Source: Pseudomonadota bacterium (GTDB lineage: Bacteria; Pseudomonadota; Gammaproteobacteria; Xanthomonadales; Xanthomonadaceae). From it: 39,422 nucleotides of DNA. Made by a program: the position numbers and the translations under genes. Where the stretch lies: positions 1 through 39,422 of the forward strand of contig JAKQKT010000324.1 in the NCBI GenBank assembly GCA_029560515.1. Reading direction: 5' to 3'. The notes beneath the pieces are model-generated. The model did not search any database and was not told the origin of the DNA. It worked only from the letters and a program-made list of their open reading frames with translations. This document shows, piece by piece, positions 19,581 through 29,612 of this stretch (position 1 is its first letter; each line of letters opens with the position of its first letter).

Positions 19581-20267
19581 TCAGCGCGGTCGCAATGAAG
19601 CAGGCAACACCGCTAATACACGTTCAATGACTTCGGTGATCGGCATACCGGTGGAGTCCAAAATGACCGCGTCTTCGGCGGGCTTCAGGGGCGCCACGGC
19701 ACGTCCGGCATCGCGCTCGTCGCGAGCGGCAATTTCGTGCAGCAGACTGTCAAGATTAACCGAAACCCCTTTGTCTTTCAACTGCTTATAGCGTCTTTTC
19801 GCTCTTTCTTCGGCGCTGGCAGTCAAAAAAACCTTGTACTGGGCATCCGGAAAAATCACGGTGCCCATATCGCGTCCATCCGCCACCAAACCCGGGGCCT
19901 GACGAAAACGCTTCTGCAGATCAAGCAAAGCCGTCCGGACCGGCGGATGTGCTGCAATGGCCGATGCTGCAGCCGCTGCCGTTTCGGTCCTCAGTAAACG
20001 CGTGGCGTCTTTGCCGTTAACGTAGACGTGCAGTTCACCCTCATCATTGCTTTCAAAGCGGATTTCCGTTCGCTCGGCACAATGGGCAACCGCTTCAGGG
20101 TCGCTTAAATCGATACTTTCCCAGGCTGCTGCGAGACCAACGGCGCGATAAATGGCACCGGAATCCAGATAATGCCATTGCAATCGCTTGGCGACTGCCT
20201 GGCTGATCGTGCCTTTACCAGAACCCGATGGGCCGTCGATAGTGAGGACTGGAATAGGCTTAGTCAT
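19581..20267 (-). CDS. cmk: Cytidylate kinase
   Basis: '[36 protein letters not shown]', '[32 protein letters not shown]'. Confidence 0.96.
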   Translation of the reverse strand: MTKPIPVLTIDGPSGSGKGTISQAVAKRLQWHYLDSGAIYRAVGLAAAWESIDLSDPEAVAHCAERTEIRFESNDEGELHVYVNGKDATRLLRTETAAAAASAIAAHPPVRTALLDLQKRFRQAPGLVADGRDMGTVIFPDAQYKVFLTASAEERAKRRYKQLKDKGVSVNLDSLLHEIAARDERDAGRAVAPLKPAEDAVILDSTGMPITEVIERVLAVLPASLRPR

Positions 20268-20276
20268 GTTGAGAGT

Positions 20277-21581
20277 TTACTTAATATGAAGCTCGAAACC
20301 CACTGATTTTGATAATTCCAGGAAGCCGGGAAACGAAGTAGCGACGTTGTCACAGTCATTTATTTGCACCACGCCCGAAGCCTGCTGGCCGGCTATTGCG
20401 AGACTCATGGCAATGCGATGATCTCCGTGGCTATCTGCCTCGCCTCCGTGCAAATTCCCGCCTTGAATAATGGCACCATCAGGTGTTTCTTCAATTTGGG
20501 CACCCAGTTCGCGCAAAGCTTGGCTCATTACAGCAATGCGATCCGACTCTTTTACTCGCAACTCGGCGGCCCCCGAGACGCGAGTTTCGCCTTTTGCGAA
20601 GGCAGCGGCCACAAATAAAGCCGGGAATTCGTCAATCATGTCGGGCACGATGCTTTCTGGCACTTCAATCCCGGTCAGAACCACATGCTTCACTCGTAAA
20701 TCGGCGACCGGTTCACCCGCCTGCTCGTGCGAGTTTTGTTTCTGAATATCGGCCCCCATCAACTGTAAAGTCGCCAATAAGCCAGTTCGTCGTGGGTTCA
20801 TGCCCACCGACTTGATCAATAAATCGGAACCGGGAATCAAGGTGGCAGCCACGATGAAAAAGGCTGCCGACGAAAAATCAGCCGGCACCTGGATATCCTT
20901 TGCCTGCAAACGATGCCCCCCACTCAGACGGGCATGGCCGGGGCGGAATTCAATCGGCCAACCGAAGGCTGCCAGCATTTTTTCTGTGTAATCACGGGTC
21001 GGGTGCGGCTCGTAAACTGTCGTCTCGCCTTTAGCGTAGAGGCCCGCGAGCAGGATCGCCGACTTCACCTGGGCACTAGCTACTTCTGTTTTATAATCAA
21101 TACCTTGAAGAGTATTTTTCGAGTTGATTATCAGAGGTGGCAAACCATTTGGTTCCGATTGCAGGCTGGCCCCCATCAAGGATAAAGGCTCTATCACACG
21201 TTTCATTGGCCGCTTCGAAAGCGATGCATCACCCACTAATTTCGAACGGAAGTTCTGACCCGCCAAGAGTCCGGTCAACAATCGCATGGCCGTACCGGCA
21301 TTTCCGCAATCGAGGTCTTCGTTGCTGGCTTTCAGTCCATGCAAACCGACGCCATGGATAATACGCTCGCTCGGCGATGGAGTTTCAATCCTGACGCCGA
21401 GCTGCTGGAAAATTCGCGCGGTAGCGAGTGTATCCTCCCCTTCCAGAAAGCCGCTGACTCTTGTGACGCCTTCGGCAATTGCTCCCAGCATGATGGCGCG
21501 ATGTGAAACCGATTTATCGCCCGGCACGGTAATTTCGCCCTTCAGAGGCCGCCCTGCACTTGCCTGCCAGATCAAACTCAC
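20277..21581 (-). CDS. aroA: 3-phosphoshikimate 1-carboxyvinyltransferase (EPSP synthase)
   Basis: 'GEITVPGDKSVSHRAIMLGAIAEG', 'DCGNAGTAMRLLTGLLAGQ', 'GDASLSKRPMKRVIEPL', 'ASAQVKSAILLAGLYA'. Confidence 0.96.
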   Translation of the reverse strand: MSLIWQASAGRPLKGEITVPGDKSVSHRAIMLGAIAEGVTRVSGFLEGEDTLATARIFQQLGVRIETPSPSERIIHGVGLHGLKASNEDLDCGNAGTAMRLLTGLLAGQNFRSKLVGDASLSKRPMKRVIEPLSLMGASLQSEPNGLPPLIINSKNTLQGIDYKTEVASAQVKSAILLAGLYAKGETTVYEPHPTRDYTEKMLAAFGWPIEFRPGHARLSGGHRLQAKDIQVPADFSSAAFFIVAATLIPGSDLLIKSVGMNPRRTGLLATLQLMGADIQKQNSHEQAGEPVADLRVKHVVLTGIEVPESIVPDMIDEFPALFVAAAFAKGETRVSGAAELRVKESDRIAVMSQALRELGAQIEETPDGAIIQGGNLHGGEADSHGDHRIAMSLAIAGQQASGVVQINDCDNVATSFPGFLELSKSVGFELHIK

Positions 21582-22693
21582 GCCATCACCTCATCCAGAA
21601 TCTTGAGTAGCTGACGATTTTCATCGCGGTTACCTACCGTAACTCGGAGGCAGCTCGGCAAACCATATCCCCGCATCGGCCTCAATACGACGGCACTGTT
21701 CACAAATTTTGCCTCGATATCTGCCGAGTCTTTTTGAAAATCGATCAGTATAAAATTGGTTTGGCTCGGGCCACATTTCAGACCGCGACTTTGAAACTGT
21801 TCGATTAGCCACGCGCGTTCGGCGGCATTCTTCTCGAGAACCCACTGAACATGTGCATCGTCACCCAAAGCGGCTTCGGCTGCAGCCAATCCCAGTAAGT
21901 TCACATTGAAAGATTCACGCACGCGCTCCATCACGGCGACGCATTCTGGATGAGCGACGATATAGCCGACCCGCAAACCGGCCAAACCGTATGCCTTTGA
22001 AAAAGTCCGGGCAACGATAAGATTCTGATAAGCATTGCTCAATGCCAGCGCCGATTGCAGTTCGGGCGCAGTAACAAATTCCAGATAGGCCTCGTCTACC
22101 ACCACCAAAACATTCGCCGGCACTCTTTCAATGAACTCTGCAAACGCCTGACTCGAATACCAGGTGCCGGTCGGATTGATCGGATTGGCAATATAGACCA
22201 CACGTGTTTTTTCATTGATGGCAGATGACAAGGCATGCAGATCGTGGCCACGGGACTGTTCGGCATCTGCGGGCAATGCGTTGGCAATAACCAGCTCTGC
22301 ACCCGCGCATTGGGCCGCCAGCGCATAGACGGCAAACCCATACTGGGACGCAAGCACCTGGGAACCTGGCCCTGCAAACACCTGCGCGATCATCATCAAT
22401 AGTTCATGCGAACCGTTGCCGAGCAATATTTGTTCAGGCTTGATCGAATGCTTTAAGGCAATCGCTTTTTTCAGATCGGCACCCAAAGGATCAGGATAGC
22501 GATGCAATGCATGCAAATTATCCAGAATGACTTCGCGTGCACGCGGACTGGGACCATAGGTATTTTCATTCGACCCCAGTTCCACAAAAAAAAGGTCAGC
22601 ATATTTTTTACGCATGGCCACGATATCGTGCCCAGGATCGTAAGCGCGAAGTCGTTGTATGCCAGCCTGGGCGAGGCTTTGAAAATCAGGCAC
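21578..22693 (-). CDS. hisC: Histidinol-phosphate/aromatic aminotransferase
   Basis: PLP fold type I; 'ELGSNENTYGPSPRAREVI', 'VVDEAYLEF', 'IVARTFSKAYGLAGLRVGY'. Overlaps aroA by 4 bp. Confidence 0.93.
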   Translation of the reverse strand: MPDFQSLAQAGIQRLRAYDPGHDIVAMRKKYADLFFVELGSNENTYGPSPRAREVILDNLHALHRYPDPLGADLKKAIALKHSIKPEQILLGNGSHELLMMIAQVFAGPGSQVLASQYGFAVYALAAQCAGAELVIANALPADAEQSRGHDLHALSSAINEKTRVVYIANPINPTGTWYSSQAFAEFIERVPANVLVVVDEAYLEFVTAPELQSALALSNAYQNLIVARTFSKAYGLAGLRVGYIVAHPECVAVMERVRESFNVNLLGLAAAEAALGDDAHVQWVLEKNAAERAWLIEQFQSRGLKCGPSQTNFILIDFQKDSADIEAKFVNSAVVLRPMRGYGLPSCLRVTVGNRDENRQLLKILDEVMA

Positions 22694-22695
22694 AG

Positions 22696-23865
22696 TTACA
22701 CCAGGGCTACAGGATAAGAACCGAGTATCTTGATCATGGCGGCATATTTGCCCAGTTCCGACAAGGCACGACCAACCTTGTCATCGGCAACATGTCCATT
22801 GACGTCGATAAAGAATGCATATTGCCAACGACCTGTATGCGCGGGACGCGACTCGATTCGGTTCATGCTGACACCATACTTCGCAAAAGGACTGAGTACA
22901 TTATAAAGCGCACCCGGCTCGTCGTTGACGTACACCAGCAAGGAGGTACGGTCGTGGCCGCAAGGCGAAAACAATTCGCGCCCGAGCACGAGAAAGCGTG
23001 TGGTGTTGTCCTGACGGTCTTCAATGGGACCGGCCACGACCTTCAAGCCGTAAACATGCCCCGCGGATTCACCGGCGATTGCGGCAGCATCATCGGAATT
23101 CCTTGCGCGACGTGCCGCTTCTGCATTGCTGGCAACCGGAATTTTTTCCGCTTTCGGCAAATGCTGGCGCAGCCAGGCTTTGCATTGAGCCAGTGATTGC
23201 GGGTGCGAATACACACGCTCGATTTCATCCAGCCGGCCCAGACGCGACAATAAATGTTGATGCACGCGTAACTCGACTTCACCGCAAATCTTGATGCTTG
23301 ATGTCAAAAACATGTCGAGCGTAGATTGAATGGTGCCTTGTCCGGAATTTTCGACCGGAACCACACCGAAATCGGCATTGCCCGCTTCGACTTCTTCAAA
23401 GACTTCTTCGATACTCGCCAGCGGCAGTCCGTGGGCGGAATGACCAAAGTGCTTGAACATGGCCTGCTGCGAAAATGTGCCCTCAGGCCCGAGAAAACCG
23501 ACTTTCAATGGTTCTTGTTGTGCAAGACAGGCCGACATTATTTCCCGAAACAAGCGAACCAGAACTTCATCGGCCAATGGTCCGGAATTGCGATCCAGCA
23601 CTTTCCGCAGAACCTGGGCCTCACGTTCCGGACGATAGTAATCAATCGCGGCTTTCAACGGCCCTTTTGCCTTGCCGACCTGCTGCGCCATTTTTGCGCG
23701 GTCGGCAATTAATGACTGGATTTGCAGATCTATACTGTCAATTCGTGCACGAACTTCATTCAGGGCCGGGGCCGGCACAGAAACTTTTTTTTCGGCATTG
23801 GCGACAGCTGGTTTTTTGACTGCTTTCTTTGCAGACGTTTTAGTTACGTTTTTTTTCGTTGCCAT
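22696..23865 (-). CDS. pheA: Bifunctional chorismate mutase/prephenate dehydratase (P-protein) with Lys/Ala-rich N-terminal extension
   Basis: Chorismate mutase helix 'ARIDSIDLQIQSLIADRAKMAQQVGKAK', prephenate dehydratase 'VGFLGPEGTFSQQAMFKHFG', ACT 'NRIESRPAHTGRWQYAFFIDVNGH'. Confidence 0.95.
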   Translation of the reverse strand: MATKKNVTKTSAKKAVKKPAVANAEKKVSVPAPALNEVRARIDSIDLQIQSLIADRAKMAQQVGKAKGPLKAAIDYYRPEREAQVLRKVLDRNSGPLADEVLVRLFREIMSACLAQQEPLKVGFLGPEGTFSQQAMFKHFGHSAHGLPLASIEEVFEEVEAGNADFGVVPVENSGQGTIQSTLDMFLTSSIKICGEVELRVHQHLLSRLGRLDEIERVYSHPQSLAQCKAWLRQHLPKAEKIPVASNAEAARRARNSDDAAAIAGESAGHVYGLKVVAGPIEDRQDNTTRFLVLGRELFSPCGHDRTSLLVYVNDEPGALYNVLSPFAKYGVSMNRIESRPAHTGRWQYAFFIDVNGHVADDKVGRALSELGKYAAMIKILGSYPVALV

Positions 23866-23917
23866 TTTTGATTCTTCTTATGCTTCTGAACCCCGGCATC
23901 CACCGGGGTGTCGACAA

Positions 23918-25003
23918 TCATCCATTGCGTTTGGCAAAGTCTTGCATGAAATCCACCAAAGCCTGCACGCCTTTCACCGGAATGGCATTGTAAATCGATG
24001 CACGCATGCCGCCCAGCGCGCGATGACCCTTGAGACCGAGCAAACCCGCGGCTTCGGACTCTTTCAGAAACGCCTTGTCCAAATCAGCGTTTGCCATCAC
24101 AAAGGGAACATTCATCCAGGAACGCGCATGGAGTTCGATCGGGTTGGTATAAAAACCGTTGGAACCATCGATCGCAGAATAGAGTAAACGTGCTTTTTCG
24201 GCATTTTGTTTTTCCATTGCCGTCGCACCACCCTGTTGTTTCAACCATTGCAGCACGAGACCTATCACGTACCAGGAAAACGTCGTCGGAGTATTGAACA
24301 TCGAGTCGTTCTTGACCTGATTCTGCAGTTCGAAAATCGGCGGTAAATTGCGGCCATGCTTACCCAGCAAGTCCTTGCGAACGATCACGATCGTGACACC
24401 GGCAGGACCAAGGTTTTTTTGCGCGCCGGCATAGATGACACCGAATTTCGACACATCGACCGGACGCGAAAGTATATTGGATGAAAAATCGGCCACCAGA
24501 GGTACATCGCCGACATCTGGGGTATCGTGGAATTCCACGCCATGAATGGTTTCGTTCGGGGTGTAGTGCAGAAAGGCGGCGTCTTTGGTCAACTGCCATG
24601 AATCCCTCGCCGGGATCGAACGATATGAACCTTCTTTCGCCGTTGCGGCAACGTTGACGTTCACCGACGGCTTCATGTTTTCAAGTGCTTTCTCGCCCCA
24701 ATGACCGGTCAGCACGAAATCGACTGTCTGCTCCGGACGGGCCAGATTCAATGGCAGCAATGCTGACAAGGTCGTGGCGCCACCTTGCAAAAACAACACG
24801 GCATAGTCGTCGCTGATGCCCATCAAATCGCGCAGGTCACGCTCGGCCTGGGCAGCACAATCGATAAAGGCCTGGCCACGATGGCTCAGTTCCATCAGGG
24901 ATGCACGCTCGTTTTTATATTCCAGCAATTCCGATTGGACTTGACGTAAAACAGCTTCGGGCAATGCGGCCGGACCAGCACTAAAATTAAACGCGCGCGA
25001 CAT
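23918..25003 (-). CDS. serC: Phosphoserine aminotransferase
   Basis: 'MSRAFNFSAGPAALPEAVLRQVQSELLEY...SLMELSHRG', 'GVIYAGAQKNLGPAGVTIVIVRKDLLG'. Confidence 0.97.
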   Translation of the reverse strand: MSRAFNFSAGPAALPEAVLRQVQSELLEYKNERASLMELSHRGQAFIDCAAQAERDLRDLMGISDDYAVLFLQGGATTLSALLPLNLARPEQTVDFVLTGHWGEKALENMKPSVNVNVAATAKEGSYRSIPARDSWQLTKDAAFLHYTPNETIHGVEFHDTPDVGDVPLVADFSSNILSRPVDVSKFGVIYAGAQKNLGPAGVTIVIVRKDLLGKHGRNLPPIFELQNQVKNDSMFNTPTTFSWYVIGLVLQWLKQQGGATAMEKQNAEKARLLYSAIDGSNGFYTNPIELHARSWMNVPFVMANADLDKAFLKESEAAGLLGLKGHRALGGMRASIYNAIPVKGVQALVDFMQDFAKRNG

Positions 25004-25086
25004 AAATAATCACCAAAATAAAAGTAAGCGAAAAGAGGAATAGCACTCGAACACTAACATGCTCACAAGCCCTCTAACACCCCATT

Positions 25087-28000
25087 TCAGTGCTTATTTC
25101 CAAACATTTTGTAGAGCCTTTGCTCGAAATCATGGGCACTCAAGGGCTTGTCGTACCAGTAGCCCTGCCCGATTTCGCAGCCCATATCCAACAGCAACTG
25201 TCGCTGGCCGCTGGTTTCGATGCCTTCGGCGGTCAGCAACAATCCGAGATCTTTTGCGAAACCGATGATTGTTTTGACGATAGCCCGGTGACGATGATTG
25301 CTTTCAAGGTCGCGGATAAAAACCTGATCAATTTTCAATGCGTCGAATGCCGAAGCGGCAAATGATTCGAGGGATGAATAACCTGTGCCGAAATCATCCA
25401 CTACCAGGCCAACACCCAATTTTTTGAGAGCCTGCAACCGCTCTTCCGCCATTCCGCGACCTTCCCGGAATACCGTTTCGGTTACCTCAAGCCTCAGGGT
25501 ACTTGGCGGCAAGTTGAAACGTTCAAGCACCATCCTGACCTCTTCGATTATCTCGGCGGAAGTAAGCTGCTTTTCATCCACATTGACGTTCATGAACAAT
25601 TCCTGATGTCGCGGAAATTGCTTGCGCCACATCGAAAGATAATACGCAGCATTCCGCATGACCCAGGTATCCAGCTCGGCAATCAGGCCGGTTTCTTCGG
25701 CTATGCTCAAAAAATCGATTGGGAACAACAGGCCACGGGTCGGATGCAGCCAGCGAACAAGCGCCTCCGCACCGAGCACTTCGCCTGTTTGCAAATGCAT
25801 GATCGGCTGGAAGTGCAAAAGAAATTCGTTGCGTTCAAAAGCGACGCGAAAATCATTCTCGAGTTCGAAGCGCTGTTTGGCCTGCTGATGCATGCGGTCA
25901 TCGAATATGACGAAAGCCGATTTTCCACCAGCCTTGGCACGATACATGGCGGTGTCGGCATCACGAATAAGCTGGTCCGGGGTTATGTATTCATTTCGCC
26001 CCACCACGACACCGATACTGGCTCTTGAAAAGACCAACTGGCTGCCGACATCAAACGGCTGCTCGAACACCCGCAAAACAACCCTTGCCAGCTTGCTCGC
26101 CTGCACTTCATCGCAATCACCGATCGGCAGCAGCGTGAATTCATCGCCGCCATAACGGGCAATCGTGCAAAGCCCGCGAAGCTGGCTTTCAAGGCGACGG
26201 GATATTTCTATCAACAGCCGATCACCGGCATTGTGGCCCAGGCTGTCGTTCACCCATTTGAACCCATCCAGGTCAAGAAACAGAATCGCGTAATCGTAAT
26301 TTTCCGACGCAATCGCGGAGCGGATCCTGTCGGCCAACTGCAAAGTGAAATACATCCGGTTGGGCAGCCCGGTGAGCGCATCATGGGTCGCATGAAAGCG
26401 TAGTTTGCGTTCGGCTTCGCGTTGTTTCGTGACATCAAGCATCGTGCCGGTACGATGACGCTCTCCATCCATCATCACTTCGCCGATACTGGCGTGAATA
26501 AAGAGGCGCTGACCATCTTTGCGAACCAGGCCTATATCGTATTCGCGATCGACCGGCTCCCCCATTTGCAGGCGATTGAATCTTACCAGGGCAGCTTCCA
26601 AATCTTCGGGAGCAATAAACTCGATGATTTGCTTGCCTAGTACCTCATGCTCTTCATAACCGGTCATTGTCAGCAGTGTCTGGTTGCAATACACCAAAGT
26701 GGTTTCTTTCAGAATGAATACGCCCACTTGGCTATGTTCAACCAAGGTACGGTACTTGCTCTCGGAGCTTGCCAGCGCCTGCTGCATGCGTTCACGCTCG
26801 TCCACATCCACCAACGAGCCGGCGAAGCTGCTCGGGTTGCCATGCTCGTCGCGAATCAGGCGAACACTGGCGCTGACCCATCGGCGGTTACCATGGCGAT
26901 CCAGTAGCTGGGTAATATGCTCACTGAAGCCACCTTCGGTTTTTCCCAGCCGCACCAGATAATCACGCTCCTTCGGATCAGCATAGACATCGATCGTATT
27001 TTTTACGTGCTGCTTCAGTTCTTCGACATTCTCGTATTTCAGCATTTTCGCCATGGTCGGGTTGGCATTGATGACCGAGCCATCGAGCGCGCTTTCAAAC
27101 AGGCCACTGGGTACGTTCTCGAACAACTCTCGATACCGGCGTTCCGCCTCTTTCAGCACCATCATGTAACCACGTTCTTCGGTCACGTCACGCATCGTGC
27201 CGGTTGATGCAATGGCGCCTTGATAGTCAACGGCTGCGGCACGAACCTCGAACAGACGATGAGAGCCATTCTTGTGCAGCAGATGGATTTCATAGGTCTG
27301 CAAACCGCGATACCCGCTTTCGCGTTCGGCTTTCCTTTGGGCTTGCTGATCCGCGTCTTCGGAAGCGATCAGATTCATATAACGGGTGCCAACCAATTCA
27401 TCAAGCGTGTAGCCCAGCGCTTCCGCCAGGGCCTGGTTGGCAAACCTTACGATCCCCTGCTGAATCAGGTAGACACCATCACGGCTATGTTCGAGCAAAG
27501 CCTGGTAAAGCTCCTGCGATTGCCGCAATACATTTTCGGCTTCTACCTGCTGGGTAATATCGGTAATGGAGCCCTCCTGGAAGATCAGAAGACCATCGTC
27601 GTTGTAAATATTGCGGACGTTTTCATTTATCCAGATCTTGCTGCGGTCTTTGCGAAAAACCTGCAGGCGTACATTGGTAGCCCGGCCGTGCTTTTTCAAA
27701 TCGGCATAAATTTCATCAAGACGGTCGGGTTCGACGTAAATCGAACGCATGCTGTCCGCATTCGCATTCAGGAAGTCCACCGGATTGTCGTAGCCGAATA
27801 TTCTCGCCAGTGCGGGATTGGCTTCGATAAAACCGCCGGTAGGCAATGCGCGGTAAAGCCCTTCGGTCGCCGTGAGATACAAGGAACGGTAAAACTGGTC
27901 CGTCACATCATCGACCGGTGCCAAAGCCTTCTTCTGCAGCGGATGCAGCACGAACAGGATGCAGACCTGATCGTTGTATTCGATATATTCGGCATTCAGA

Positions 28001-28269
28001 AGATAATCCACGACGGATCCGTCGGCACAACGAATGGCGGCGAAGAGCTGGACAATTCTTTTTTCGGTTCGCAGCATGCCCCAGGACTTGGCACGAAATT
28101 CGAGGTCATTCCATAAACCGACTTCTATCGGGGTAAAGCCGACCAGTTGATCAAGACGATAACCAAAAGCCTTCAGAAAGGCCGGATTTGCTTCCTGGAA
28201 TGCACCGTCTGCAGCACTGAGAATGCCGACCGGGCTAGTTGAAGTTTTGAAAGCATCGATCAGATGCAT
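25087..28269 (-). CDS. Multi-PAS (about five) GGDEF-EAL cyclic-di-GMP signalling protein
   Basis: ORF 25087..28392; start likely at MHLIDAFKTSTSP. Repeated PAS/PAC motifs, 'DALTGLPNRMYFTLQLADRI...IARYGGDEFTLL', 'GAEALVRWLHPTRG', 'VDDFGTGYSSL'. Confidence 0.95.
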   Translation of the reverse strand: MHLIDAFKTSTSPVGILSAADGAFQEANPAFLKAFGYRLDQLVGFTPIEVGLWNDLEFRAKSWGMLRTEKRIVQLFAAIRCADGSVVDYLLNAEYIEYNDQVCILFVLHPLQKKALAPVDDVTDQFYRSLYLTATEGLYRALPTGGFIEANPALARIFGYDNPVDFLNANADSMRSIYVEPDRLDEIYADLKKHGRATNVRLQVFRKDRSKIWINENVRNIYNDDGLLIFQEGSITDITQQVEAENVLRQSQELYQALLEHSRDGVYLIQQGIVRFANQALAEALGYTLDELVGTRYMNLIASEDADQQAQRKAERESGYRGLQTYEIHLLHKNGSHRLFEVRAAAVDYQGAIASTGTMRDVTEERGYMMVLKEAERRYRELFENVPSGLFESALDGSVINANPTMAKMLKYENVEELKQHVKNTIDVYADPKERDYLVRLGKTEGGFSEHITQLLDRHGNRRWVSASVRLIRDEHGNPSSFAGSLVDVDERERMQQALASSESKYRTLVEHSQVGVFILKETTLVYCNQTLLTMTGYEEHEVLGKQIIEFIAPEDLEAALVRFNRLQMGEPVDREYDIGLVRKDGQRLFIHASIGEVMMDGERHRTGTMLDVTKQREAERKLRFHATHDALTGLPNRMYFTLQLADRIRSAIASENYDYAILFLDLDGFKWVNDSLGHNAGDRLLIEISRRLESQLRGLCTIARYGGDEFTLLPIGDCDEVQASKLARVVLRVFEQPFDVGSQLVFSRASIGVVVGRNEYITPDQLIRDADTAMYRAKAGGKSAFVIFDDRMHQQAKQRFELENDFRVAFERNEFLLHFQPIMHLQTGEVLGAEALVRWLHPTRGLLFPIDFLSIAEETGLIAELDTWVMRNAAYYLSMWRKQFPRHQELFMNVNVDEKQLTSAEIIEEVRMVLERFNLPPSTLRLEVTETVFREGRGMAEERLQALKKLGVGLVVDDFGTGYSSLESFAASAFDALKIDQVFIRDLESNHRHRAIVKTIIGFAKDLGLLLTAEGIETSGQRQLLLDMGCEIGQGYWYDKPLSAHDFEQRLYKMFGNKH

Positions 28270-28310
28270 GTGATGCTTTGACGAATCAGGCTCAAACAGG
28301 CCGATTGCAA

Positions 28311-29192
28311 TCAAAGCCCCCCGCGTGGGGCATAGACAAGCAAGGCCGTGAGCGAAGCCGCCAGAATGGCCGCGGCCGCTATCAACCACCATAAGGCACT
28401 GGTGTCTTCACTGCCGTGTTGTGCAGTTTCGGGCTCCTCGACTTGTGTAGATCGATGTTCGACCGGAGTCTTTGATTTGACTGCCTGGATAGTCTGAGTG
28501 TGGGCCACGGTGCCCGACGGCACGGCAACATCACGTCCCCTCAATGGCAAGCCCGGTGCCTCAAGCATAAAGCGGGATTGCTCGATCACAATTTGATCCC
28601 CAGGCGACAACAATGCATCGGTTACCGGAATGCCGTTGACAAAGCTGATGGATTGCGGATTCACCGCACGTAAAACAACCTTGTCGCCATGCAATTCGAT
28701 TTGCGCGTGCTTTTCTGCCACGGAAGCATCTTCGATGACGATGTCGGCATTGACGCCTGAGCCCAGCAACTGTGGATTGACCAAGCCATAGATCCTGCCG
28801 AAATGCTGACCACTCAAGCCTCGCAACAAAACACGAGCCGCACTTACCTGCTGGGTTTCATTCAAGGTATGCGGAGCGTTTTCGGGGATATTGCGTTGAA
28901 TTGCCTTGGCATCAGTATCCCGTAACTGGATTCTGATCTGGTCAAAACAAAGCAGATCGCCAACACGCAGCATCGCCAATTGCTTCACTGGCCTGCCGTT
29001 CAAATGGATCGCCTGACTACCCGGCAAGACTTTCAGCCATAGCCCGCGACGATCCGCAATGATGCTGGCATGATGCGATGACAATCCGCTTTTAGGAAGG
29101 CTGACGAGCATGTCCGGCCGCGAGCCAATGGTCACTTCCCCCGTTTCAAAATTGACATCGCGATGTTCGCCATTGGGGAAGCTGAGCTGCAT
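28311..29192 (-). CDS. FHA-domain protein (two FHA-like modules) with C-terminal TM anchor
   Basis: 'VTIGSRPDMLVSLPKSGLSSHHASIIADRRGLWLKVLPGSQAIHLNGRPV'; second module 'LLGSGVNADIVIEDASVAEKHAQIELHGDKVVLRAVNPQSISFVNGIPV'; TM near C-terminus. Start at MQLSFPN with AAGGAG SD. Confidence 0.85.
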   Translation of the reverse strand: MQLSFPNGEHRDVNFETGEVTIGSRPDMLVSLPKSGLSSHHASIIADRRGLWLKVLPGSQAIHLNGRPVKQLAMLRVGDLLCFDQIRIQLRDTDAKAIQRNIPENAPHTLNETQQVSAARVLLRGLSGQHFGRIYGLVNPQLLGSGVNADIVIEDASVAEKHAQIELHGDKVVLRAVNPQSISFVNGIPVTDALLSPGDQIVIEQSRFMLEAPGLPLRGRDVAVPSGTVAHTQTIQAVKSKTPVEHRSTQVEEPETAQHGSEDTSALWWLIAAAAILAASLTALLVYAPRGGL

Positions 29193-29322
29193 AGGGTCTC
29201 CTTGTGGAAGCAAATTTAACACAATCTTGAGTCCGCAGTTCCCAAGGCAAAGCTCTTGTTAAAACGTAAAAACACCTCAGAATAGGACCAACCTATTCCT
29301 ACCCAGACCCAGACAGGTATTC

Positions 29323-29598
29323 ATGGCCAGCATTGATATACAACGCACCCACGGCAAACCCCTGAAAGACGCAAAGAAAGCGGTAGAAAGGGTCGCAGCG
29401 CATATCGCCGAAAAATTCGATGTGGAATACGAATGGTCCGGCCATACACTCAACTTCAGTCGTTCCGGCGTTGATGGCCATATCGCGGTCAGTGCCAAGG
29501 ATGTCCATGTTTCGGTCAACCTGAGCTTCATGCTGATGATGATCAGGAGCTCGGTCGAAAAAGAGATTCACCGCTATCTGGATGATGAATTCAAATAA
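29323..29598 (+). CDS. Polyhydroxyalkanoic acid system family protein (PHA granule region protein)
   Basis: 91 aa 'MASIDIQRTHGKPLKDAKKAVERVAAHIAEKFDVEYEWSGHTLNFSRSGVDGHIAV...' matches the PHA_gran_rgn pattern. Confidence 0.85.
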   Translation: MASIDIQRTHGKPLKDAKKAVERVAAHIAEKFDVEYEWSGHTLNFSRSGVDGHIAVSAKDVHVSVNLSFMLMMIRSSVEKEIHRYLDDEFK

Positions 29599-29612
29599 GC
29601 CCCGATAGGCAA

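Noticed and set aside
27220-28116. 298-aa plus-strand ORF
   Set aside because: Antisense to the PAS-GGDEF-EAL gene; shadow ORF.
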